Source: Pseudomonadota bacterium
GTDB lineage: Bacteria > Pseudomonadota > Gammaproteobacteria > Halothiobacillales > Halothiobacillaceae
Reading direction: 5' to 3'
Assembly (NCBI GenBank): GCA_021795795.1
Contig: JAJYPA010000192.1
Span: 1 to 13,439 of the forward strand
DNA length: 13,439 nt
The translations under genes and the position numbers were made by a program. Under the pieces are notes generated by a model, which was not told where the DNA came from, did no database searches, and saw only the letters and a program-made list of their open reading frames with translations. Shown here one piece after another: positions 7,967 through 13,439 of this stretch; the stretch's first letter is position 1; each line of letters starts with the position of its first letter.

Positions 7967-9754
7967 CTAGTAAACGCGTGGCTTGGGTTGGAAGGCATCT
8001 ACGGTCAGTGGCTGCTGGCGTACCGGCTTGTAATCGAGACGATGGCCGTCGGCGAAATAGAGCGAGTGCTTCATCCATTCGGCATCGTTGCGTTCGGGGA
8101 AATCATCGCGGGCATGTGCGCCACGGCTCTCCTTACGCGCGGCCGCAGAAATCATCGTCGCCAGTGCCACCGCCACCAGGTTCTCAAGCTCCAGCGCCTC
8201 GATGCGGCCCGTGTTGAATACCTTGCTGTGATCGCGCAGCACCACATCGGGTAATTTCGCCGCAATTTCCTGCATTTTTCGGACACCTGCCTGCAAGACG
8301 GCTTCCGTGCGGAATACACCGCAATGCGCTAGCATCGTCTTGCGCATTTCGTCACGCAATTGCGCCACGGTGATGCCTTCGCCCTTTGTTTCCCAACGCG
8401 CCATCCGCGCCGAGATGCGTTCTAAGGAAGCCGGTGGAACAGCACGCGCCGACGGGTTTTCACGGCAATAAGCAATCACGTCGTTACCGGCAGCGCGCCC
8501 GAAGACGATCAAATCGAGCAGTGAATTACTGCCCAGACGGTTGGCACCATGCACCGATACGCAGGCGCATTCGCCGATGGCGTAAAGACCGGGAACCACA
8601 GCCTGAGTGCCATCAGCCGATGGCTTCACCACGCGGCCATGCAAGTCGGTCGGAATACCGCCCATCATGTAATGCACGGTGGGTACGACGGGAATCGGGT
8701 CTTTGGCCGGATCGACATGGGCGAATTTTTTTGCCAGCTCACTAATCCCAGGTAGGCGCTGATGAATAACTTCCCGGCCGAGGTGATCGAGCTTGAGCAG
8801 CACGTGGTCGCCCTGTTCGCCGCAGCCTCGTCCTTCAAAAATCTCCACCGCCATGGCGCGGGAAACGACATCGCGGCTGGCAAGGTCCTTGGCATTGGGC
8901 GCGTAGCGCTCCATAAAGCGCTCGCCGTGCTTGTTCACCAGATAACCACCTTCGCCGCGCACCCCTTCGGTCACCAGCACGCCCGCACCATGAATCCCGG
9001 TGGGGTGAAATTGCCAGAACTCCATGTCTTCGAGCGGAATGCCGGCGCGCAGTGCCATCCCGAGGCCATCACCCGTATTAATCAGGGCATTGGTGGTGGC
9101 CGAGAAAATCCGTCCCGCACCGCCGGTCGCGAGCAAGGTGGCGCGCGCCTCGATCAATATCGATTCACCGGATTCAATGCCCAACGCCACCACACCCAAG
9201 GCATGGCCCTGTTCGTCCATAACGAGATCAATCGCGAAGTATTCTTCAAAAAAATGGGTACGGGCGGCGATATTGCGCTGATACAACGTGTGAAGCATGG
9301 CGTGCCCGGTGCGATCGGCTACCGAGCAGGTTCGCACAGCGGGGGCACCGCCGTACTCTTGGGTCATGCCGCCGAACGGGCGCTGATAGATCTTGCCGTT
9401 ATCCAGGCGGTCGAACGGCATGCCGTAGTGCTCCAACTCGATCACCGCTTCGTTGGCGTTGCGGCACATGAACTCGATAGCATCCTGATCGCCCAGATAA
9501 TCCGAACCCTTGACCGTGTCGTACATATGCCAGTGCCAGTTATCCGCACTCACGTTGCCGAGGCTGGCAGCGATGCCGCCCTGGGCTGAAACCGTGTGCG
9601 AGCGTGTGGGATACACCTTGGAGACCACAGCCACGCGAATACCGGCTTCGGCAAGCTGCAAGGCCGCACGCAGGCCCGCGCCACCGCCACCGATGATTAC
9701 CGCATCGAATGTTCGCTTTTCCATCGTCATTCTGGGGGTCATGGTCGTGTTCAT
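7967..9754 (-). CDS. sdhA: Succinate dehydrogenase flavoprotein subunit
   Basis: The chosen start at 9754 gives 595 residues. It has GGAG (complement of 9761-9764) 6 bases upstream and overlaps the sdhD stop by ATGA. Upstream in-frame ATGs at 9766 and 9784 lie inside sdhD and lack a ribosome site; a further ATG at 9724 would give 585 residues. The Rossmann FAD motif is [13 protein letters not shown] (residues 19-31). His53 in [10 protein letters not shown] is the covalent FAD attachment site (His45 in E. coli). Substrate-site motifs follow: [24 protein letters not shown] and [14 protein letters not shown]. It oxidises succinate to fumarate on the cytoplasmic side of the membrane complex. Flavinylation should depend on the SdhE encoded two genes downstream. 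Confidence 0.98.
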   Translation of the reverse strand: MNTTMTPRMTMEKRTFDAVIIGGGGAGLRAALQLAEAGIRVAVVSKVYPTRSHTVSAQGGIAASLGNVSADNWHWHMYDTVKGSDYLGDQDAIEFMCRNANEAVIELEHYGMPFDRLDNGKIYQRPFGGMTQEYGGAPAVRTCSVADRTGHAMLHTLYQRNIAARTHFFEEYFAIDLVMDEQGHALGVVALGIESGESILIEARATLLATGGAGRIFSATTNALINTGDGLGMALRAGIPLEDMEFWQFHPTGIHGAGVLVTEGVRGEGGYLVNKHGERFMERYAPNAKDLASRDVVSRAMAVEIFEGRGCGEQGDHVLLKLDHLGREVIHQRLPGISELAKKFAHVDPAKDPIPVVPTVHYMMGGIPTDLHGRVVKPSADGTQAVVPGLYAIGECACVSVHGANRLGSNSLLDLIVFGRAAGNDVIAYCRENPSARAVPPASLERISARMARWETKGEGITVAQLRDEMRKTMLAHCGVFRTEAVLQAGVRKMQEIAAKLPDVVLRDHSKVFNTGRIEALELENLVAVALATMISAAARKESRGAHARDDFPERNDAEWMKHSLYFADGHRLDYKPVRQQPLTVDAFQPKPRVY

Positions 9755-10101
9755 GCGGGGCTCCATAAAATCTGCACAGCCCACGCGGTATAGGCCACAA
9801 GCGCCAGAATCACGAATGCATGCAGGCCAAGCCGGATCAACGTGGGATGAACGTAATCCATGAAAATATCCCGCATGCCCAACCAGGCGTGAACAAACAA
9901 GCTCAGTAGAAAAATCAGGCTTAACAGGCGAACGGGCAAGCTATGGAACAGCATTTGCCAGTCGGCGAAATTCGATACGGGATGCCACAACAGATACCCG
10001 GTCATGAACAGGGTGTACAGAACCATGACGACGGCCGTCAGCCGCTGCGCCAGCCAATCCTTGATGCCGTAGCGCGCGCCGCTGGGTACTCGACTCACCA
10101 T
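9751..10101 (-). CDS. sdhD: Succinate dehydrogenase membrane anchor subunit D
   Basis: The protein has 116 residues. It overlaps the end of sdhC by 7 bases and the start of sdhA by 4. Three membrane helices are evident: about residues 19-40, 57-78 and 89-113. His71 ([11 protein letters not shown]) is the expected heme b ligand, and Asp82-Tyr83 (MDYVHP) matches the quinone-site residues. Both fall at the same numbers as in E. coli SdhD. Together with SdhC it anchors SdhAB to the inner membrane and forms the ubiquinone pocket. The overlaps imply coupled translation. Confidence 0.95.
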   Translation of the reverse strand: MVSRVPSGARYGIKDWLAQRLTAVVMVLYTLFMTGYLLWHPVSNFADWQMLFHSLPVRLLSLIFLLSLFVHAWLGMRDIFMDYVHPTLIRLGLHAFVILALVAYTAWAVQILWSPA

Positions 10102-10469
10102 ATCAACACCCCGATCAGCAGCGTGAGCACCAGGCTGACGACGAGCACCAGTTTCGCGGTGAGCCGCGCCTGTGCCAGATGAACACCGATATCCAAGTCC
10201 AGCGCCAGATACCGCAGCCCCATACAGAAATGATGCAGATAGGCCCAGACGACGACCAGCAATGCGAGCTTCACCACGTGCGAATGGAACCAGGACTGCA
10301 CTTCTGCGAACCCTTCGGCCGAACCGAGCGACAACTGGAAAACATAAAGCAGAACCGGCAGCAGCAGGAACAGAAACGCGCCGCTGATGCGGTGCATGAT
10401 CGATACGACACCCGGCAGGGGCAGCCTGATCTTGAGCAGATTGAGGGAAACCGGTCGACTGTCTGCCAC
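10095..10469 (-). CDS. sdhC: Succinate dehydrogenase cytochrome b556 subunit
   Basis: The protein has 124 residues and starts with GTG. GGGAG (complement of 10477-10481) lies 7 bases upstream, which settles the start. The N-terminus RPVSLNLLKIRLPLPGVVSI then MHRISG is the SdhC signature. Ser23 and Arg27 correspond to the quinone-site Ser27 and Arg31 of E. coli, and His80 (HFCMGLR) to heme ligand His84. Three membrane helices follow, ending LIGVLIW. It is the first gene of sdhCDABE. The 111 bases to the GntR-type gene upstream hold no strong -10/-35 pair or terminator that I can see, so read-through from the regulator gene is possible. Confidence 0.95.
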   Translation of the reverse strand: MADSRPVSLNLLKIRLPLPGVVSIMHRISGAFLFLLLPVLLYVFQLSLGSAEGFAEVQSWFHSHVVKLALLVVVWAYLHHFCMGLRYLALDLDIGVHLAQARLTAKLVLVVSLVLTLLIGVLIW

Positions 10470-10580
10470 GATTATTCTCCCGTCCGCATAATCAACCCCA
10501 AGACAACCATCCCGGAGGAGGCCGTCTTCTGGCGATCTGGAAGATGAGCAGCACGAGGCGTCAGGTTGTGCATAGCGGGC

Positions 10581-11327
10581 CTAATTCAGTTCGTCGAAAT
10601 AATAGTGGTGTTCGGTATTCACATAACTCATGCGCCATTCCACCGGCTGATTCTTGTAGGTGAACGCCACCCGCTCGATGCAGAGCAAAGGCGCACCCAC
10701 GGCCACGCCCAGCAGCTCGGCAACACGCTCATCGGCGAGCGCGGCGCGAATGCGTTCTTCCGCCGAAATGATGCGAATCTGGTACTGCGTTTCATACAGC
10801 GAATACATCGTGCCCTTGTGCGCGTTCACATGCTCTTCGACCATGGCGCTGGAAATGCCTTTCAGCAGTGCAGCGGGCAGGCGGATGTCGTCATACACCA
10901 CCGCCTTGCCCGACAAAGTCAGCACCCGCTGAATCTGCACCAACGCGCTGCCGCTGCGAATGCCCAATCGCTTGGCCACCGCCGCATCGGCCTTGCCTCG
11001 ACCAAAACCAATAAAATTGCTTTGCGGATAAGCCTGCTCGCCCGCCAGATTACGCAAATGCAGAAAGCGGTAGGTCGTGCCATCGTCGGCATGGGTCGCA
11101 ACAAAGGTGCCTCTGCCCTGACGTCGAACCAGCATGTTCTCGGCCACCAGTTCATTGATTGCCTTGCGCACCGTGCCCTGACTAACCTCATAGCGCCGCG
11201 CCAGCGCCATTTCGCTGGGAATCATGGCGCCGGGCTGCCACTCTCCTTCAGAAAGGCTCCGGGTAATCAGCCGCTTGATCTGCTCATACAAGGGCAAAAA
11301 ACTGGCGGTTTGCTGATTCATTATCAT
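10581..11327 (-). CDS. GntR-family (HutC/UTRA) transcriptional regulator, likely sdh regulator
   Basis: The protein has 248 residues from the ATG at 11327; the ATG at 11321 is equally possible and both have weak ribosome sites. A TTG at 11360 would extend the frame into the operator region and is less likely. The N-terminal winged helix spans about residues 9-75 (PLYEQIKRLI, IPSEMALARRYEVSQGTVRK, RRQGRGTFVA) and is classical GntR. The remainder (LRNLAGEQAYP, VQIQRVLTLSGKAVVYDDIRLP, VEWRMSYVN) fits the UTRA effector domain of the HutC subfamily. The effector is not predictable. It precedes sdhC on the same strand by 111 bases, so control of the sdh operon is inferred from position. A 16-bp palindrome just upstream suggests autoregulation. 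Confidence 0.88.
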   Translation of the reverse strand: MIMNQQTASFLPLYEQIKRLITRSLSEGEWQPGAMIPSEMALARRYEVSQGTVRKAINELVAENMLVRRQGRGTFVATHADDGTTYRFLHLRNLAGEQAYPQSNFIGFGRGKADAAVAKRLGIRSGSALVQIQRVLTLSGKAVVYDDIRLPAALLKGISSAMVEEHVNAHKGTMYSLYETQYQIRIISAEERIRAALADERVAELLGVAVGAPLLCIERVAFTYKNQPVEWRMSYVNTEHHYYFDELN

Positions 11328-11368
11328 GGCGAAAAATAATACATCACCCTGTTCGGGCAAGTCTATAT

Positions 11369-11384
11369 TGTCTTATATAAGACA
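11369..11384. promoter_or_regulatory. Perfect 16-bp palindrome, candidate GntR operator
   Basis: TGTCTTATATAAGACA is fully self-complementary. It lies 42 bases upstream of the regulator's ATG at 11327, in the 106-base gap after the XRE gene. HutC-type GntR proteins usually bind AT-centred palindromes with GT...AC ends, as here (GTCTTATATAAGAC). The TATATAA core could overlap a -10 element, which would give autorepression. I see no second perfect copy before sdhC. Confidence 0.65.
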
Positions 11385-11412
11385 TAAGATTAAGCGAAAA
11401 GACAAGTGTAGA

Positions 11413-11427
11413 GGCGGAAGAACCGCC
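11413..11427 (-). terminator. Possible weak hairpin after the XRE/cupin gene
   Basis: GGCGG-N5-CCGCC forms a 5-bp GC stem just after the XRE gene stop (11434). On the - strand it is followed by TCTACACTTGTCTTTTC, which is only loosely T-rich. It may attenuate transcription between the XRE gene and the GntR-type gene. The signal is weak. Confidence 0.25.
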
Positions 11428-11433
11428 GGATGC

Positions 11434-11988
11434 TCAGAACGAAGGCGGGCTGCACGAACTGACGAGCGTGCAGGGCTCCTTGCCGACATTGCGAAAGCGG
11501 TGCGGCTGCCGACTGTTGAAGTAATAGGCGTCGCCCGGTTTGAGCACGCGCGTCGCCTCGCCCACCGTTACCTCCAGCTGACCGGAGAGAATGACTCCGC
11601 CTTCCTCGCCTTCGTGATAAAGCATGTTCAAACCCGTATCCGCGCCCACGTCATAGTGTTCGAACAAAATTTGCAGCGCATGACCCGCCCGGGCCGAACC
11701 GATCTGGCGATAGGAAATGCCTTCCCCGCCACTGATCTCGGTCAGCTCTCCGGCGCGGTAGAAAATTTCGCTCTCGGCAGGCGGCAATTCGTCGGAGAAA
11801 AACTCGGCCAACGTCATCGGAATCCCCGCCAGAATCCGCTTGAGCGCGCTCACCGACGGGCTGGTTCGCCCCGACTCGATCAGTGAAATGGTGGCGTGCG
11901 CCACCCCCGTTCTTTTGGCCAATGCGCGCTGCGACAATTGATGCCGTAATCGCACCAATCGAAGCCGAAAACCGACGTCTTGTTCCAT
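11434..11988 (-). CDS. PuuR-like XRE/cupin transcriptional regulator
   Basis: The protein has 184 residues. GGGGA (complement of 11994-11998) lies 5 bases before the ATG. Residues 5-65 form an XRE helix-turn-helix (LRLVRLRHQLSQRALAKRTG, HATISLIESGRTSPSVSALKRIL). Residues about 105-180 form a cupin-2 sensor (GLNMLYHEGEEGGVILSGQLEVTVG, LKPGDAYYFNSRQPHRFRN). The C-terminal SSCSPPSF resembles the end of E. coli PuuR, the repressor of the putrescine-use genes. The gene is divergent from an omega-amino acid:pyruvate aminotransferase, with a shared 165-base control region. It is therefore probably the local repressor of amine or omega-amino acid breakdown and of itself. The ligand, perhaps an amine or beta-alanine, is inferred. 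Confidence 0.87.
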   Translation of the reverse strand: MEQDVGFRLRLVRLRHQLSQRALAKRTGVAHATISLIESGRTSPSVSALKRILAGIPMTLAEFFSDELPPAESEIFYRAGELTEISGGEGISYRQIGSARAGHALQILFEHYDVGADTGLNMLYHEGEEGGVILSGQLEVTVGEATRVLKPGDAYYFNSRQPHRFRNVGKEPCTLVSSCSPPSF

Positions 11989-12012
11989 ACATTTCCCCGC
12001 CGTGCCATGAGG

Positions 12013-12055
12013 CTGTTATGCGTGTTAATAATCCAATAACAATACACCATAACAG
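12013..12055. promoter_or_regulatory. Nested TGTTA/TAACA half-sites, candidate operator for the XRE/cupin regulator
   Basis: An 8-bp inverted repeat, CTGTTATG (12013-12020) and CATAACAG (12048-12055), encloses a second pair, TGTTA (12023-12027) and TAACA (12037-12041). GTGT (12022-12025) and ACAC (12044-12047) also pair with a one-base offset. There are thus two TGTTA and two TAACA half-sites within 43 bp. They lie between the divergent starts at 11988 and 12154, which suits a repressor acting on both genes. Confidence 0.55.
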
Positions 12056-12153
12056 AGCAATAAAATCAGCCAGTTAAATAGATAAAAATACAGTCTTGAC
12101 GGCAGATAATGAACACCCCGACACTCGCCTCATATTCAACCGAGGAATCAACC

Positions 12154-13439
12154 GTGTCCGACCTGCCCAATCTCGATCATTACTGGCTGCCGTTCACCGC
12201 AAACCGGCAGTTCAAAAGCATGCCGCGCCTGTTCAAGGCCGCAAAAGGCAACTACTACACCACCATTGACGACCGCAGGCTGCTCGACGGCACGGCCGGG
12301 CTGTGGTGCGTCGCCGCCGGGCATGGCCGCGAGGAAATCGCCAGTAGCGTGGCAAACCAATTACGCACGCTGGACTACGCACCCGCATTCCAGAACAGCC
12401 ACCCGTTGGCTTTTGAGGCCGCCGAGCGTCTGGCCCAATACATGCCGCCCGGTCTGGAGCGCATTTTCTTCACCGGCTCCGGTTCGGAGTCTGCCGACAC
12501 GGCACTGAAAATCGCACTGGCGTACCACCGCGTGACCGGCAACCCCTTGCGCAACAAGCTGATCGGTCGCGAGCGCGGTTATCACGGCGTCAACTTCGGC
12601 GGCATCGCCGTGGGCGGTATCGCGGGTAATCGCAAGGCGTTCGGCAACAGCTTGGCCGGCGTCGATCACATCCGTCATACGCTGGATATCGGCCGCAATG
12701 CCTTTACGCGCGGCCTGCCGCAAGATGGCGGCATCGCACTGGCCGATGAATTCGAACAACGCATCACCACCCTGCACGATCCGGCCACCATCGCCGCGCT
12801 GATCGTGGAACCGATGCAAGGCTCAGCGGGTGTGCTACTTCCGCCGGTGGGCTACCTCAAGCGTCTGCGCGAGATTTGCGACAAGCACGGCATCCTGCTG
12901 ATTTTTGACGAGGTCATCACCGGTTTCGGCCGCCTCGGCACTAAGTTCGCCTCGGATTATTTCGGCGTGGTGCCGGACATCCTCACCTGCGCCAAGGCGC
13001 TGACCAACGGTGCGGTGCCGATGGGTGCCGTCGCCGTCAAACGCGACATTTACGATGCCTTCATGGCCAACAGCCCGGCCGGTGGCATCGAGCTGCCGCA
13101 TGGCTACACCTACAGTGCACACCCGGTTGCCTGCGCCGCGGCGCTTGCCATACTGGATATTTTCGCCACCGAAAAACTCGAAGACCGCGCCGCGGGCCTG
13201 AGCGCACACTTCGAAGAAGCAGCACACAGCCTAAAAGGCCTGCCGTTCGTCAAGGACATCCGCAACATCGGGCTTGTGGCGGGCATTGAACTGGAACCGA
13301 TTCCGGGCAAACCCGGCGCGGCTGCGTTCGCGACCTATCTCAAGTGCTACGAGATGGGCGTGCTGGTGCGCTACACCGGCGACATCCTCGCCATTTCGCC
13401 GCCCCTCACCATCGAGAAAGACGAAATCACCCGTATTTT
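12154..13439 (+). CDS. Omega-amino acid (beta-alanine):pyruvate aminotransferase, 3' end cut by window
   Basis: A GTG start at 12154 is chosen because GAGGA (12142-12146) lies 7 bases upstream. An in-frame ATG at 12109 has no clear ribosome site. About 428 residues are visible without interruption; family members have about 450, so roughly 20 residues lie beyond the edge. It is a class III PLP aminotransferase. The visible motifs are HYWLPFTANRQF, LDYAPAFQNSHPL, FFTGSGSESADTALK, GRERGYHGVN, VEPMQGSAGVLLPP, IFDEVITGFGRLG with PLP-contacting Asp252, CAKALTNGAVPMGAV with Schiff-base Lys281, and HGYTYSAHPVACAA. These match Pseudomonas BauA closely. The reaction would move the amino group of beta-alanine or related omega-amines to pyruvate, giving malonate semialdehyde and alanine. 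Exact substrate preference cannot be read from sequence. Control by the divergent PuuR-like gene is likely. Confidence 0.93.
   Translation, partial: MSDLPNLDHYWLPFTANRQFKSMPRLFKAAKGNYYTTIDDRRLLDGTAGLWCVAAGHGREEIASSVANQLRTLDYAPAFQNSHPLAFEAAERLAQYMPPGLERIFFTGSGSESADTALKIALAYHRVTGNPLRNKLIGRERGYHGVNFGGIAVGGIAGNRKAFGNSLAGVDHIRHTLDIGRNAFTRGLPQDGGIALADEFEQRITTLHDPATIAALIVEPMQGSAGVLLPPVGYLKRLREICDKHGILLIFDEVITGFGRLGTKFASDYFGVVPDILTCAKALTNGAVPMGAVAVKRDIYDAFMANSPAGGIELPHGYTYSAHPVACAAALAILDIFATEKLEDRAAGLSAHFEEAAHSLKGLPFVKDIRNIGLVAGIELEPIPGKPGAAAFATYLKCYEMGVLVRYTGDILAISPPLTIEKDEITRI

Noticed and set aside
8762..9589. + strand open frame of 275 codons
   Set aside because: It is entirely antisense to sdhA, whose product is intact and highly conserved; the frame is a shadow.
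10566..11339. + strand open frame of 257 codons
   Set aside because: It is antisense to the GntR-type regulator across its whole length, with no family motif.
12109..12153. ATG start for the aminotransferase
   Set aside because: No ribosome site precedes it, while GAGGA is well placed for the GTG at 12154 where family similarity begins.

Overview
The window reads as a chromosomal stretch of a Gram-negative proteobacterium, most likely gamma- or betaproteobacterial. The evidence is an EnvC/C-terminal-protease pair, an outer-membrane TorF-type porin, E. coli-like succinate dehydrogenase subunits with the proteobacterial assembly factor SdhE, and GlnK/AmtB. The species cannot be named from sequence alone. 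I saw no insertion sequence, phage, CRISPR, rRNA or tRNA, and both window edges cut through genes.

Region 1 (1-2182, + strand) covers the cell envelope. The C-terminal end of an EnvC-like murein hydrolase activator with a degenerate LytM domain is followed by an exported S41 C-terminal processing protease, which ends at a strong intrinsic terminator. Region 2 (2225-2930) is a single DJ-1/YajL-type gene, closed by a bidirectional terminator shared with the convergent ammonium operon.

Region 3 (2956-5850, - strand) covers nitrogen. The order of transcription is TorF-like porin, glnK, amtB. Upstream lies a GCAC-N7-GTGC palindrome matching the NtrC-site pattern, about 98 bp ahead of the predicted start of a sigma-54-like element with a perfect -24 box. 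This suggests nitrogen-limitation control of an outer-membrane protein, a PII protein and an ammonium channel together.

Region 4 (5851-11327, - strand) covers respiration and the TCA cycle. The order of transcription is a GntR/HutC-type regulator, sdhC, sdhD, sdhA, sdhB, sdhE and zapE. The sdh genes overlap or nearly abut, and all expected FAD, Fe-S, heme and quinone residues are present. A perfect 16-bp palindrome ahead of the regulator is a likely operator. ZapE (AFG1-type ATPase) follows sdhE after 83 bp.

Region 5 (11434-13439) is a PuuR-like XRE/cupin regulator (-) divergent from an omega-amino acid:pyruvate aminotransferase (+, cut by the window end). Four TGTTA/TAACA half-sites between them probably form the operator.

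No gene here looks like a wholly new system. The most interesting signals are regulatory: the putative NtrC/sigma-54 control of the porin-glnK-amtB operon, the operator palindromes, and the attachment of zapE to the sdh cluster.
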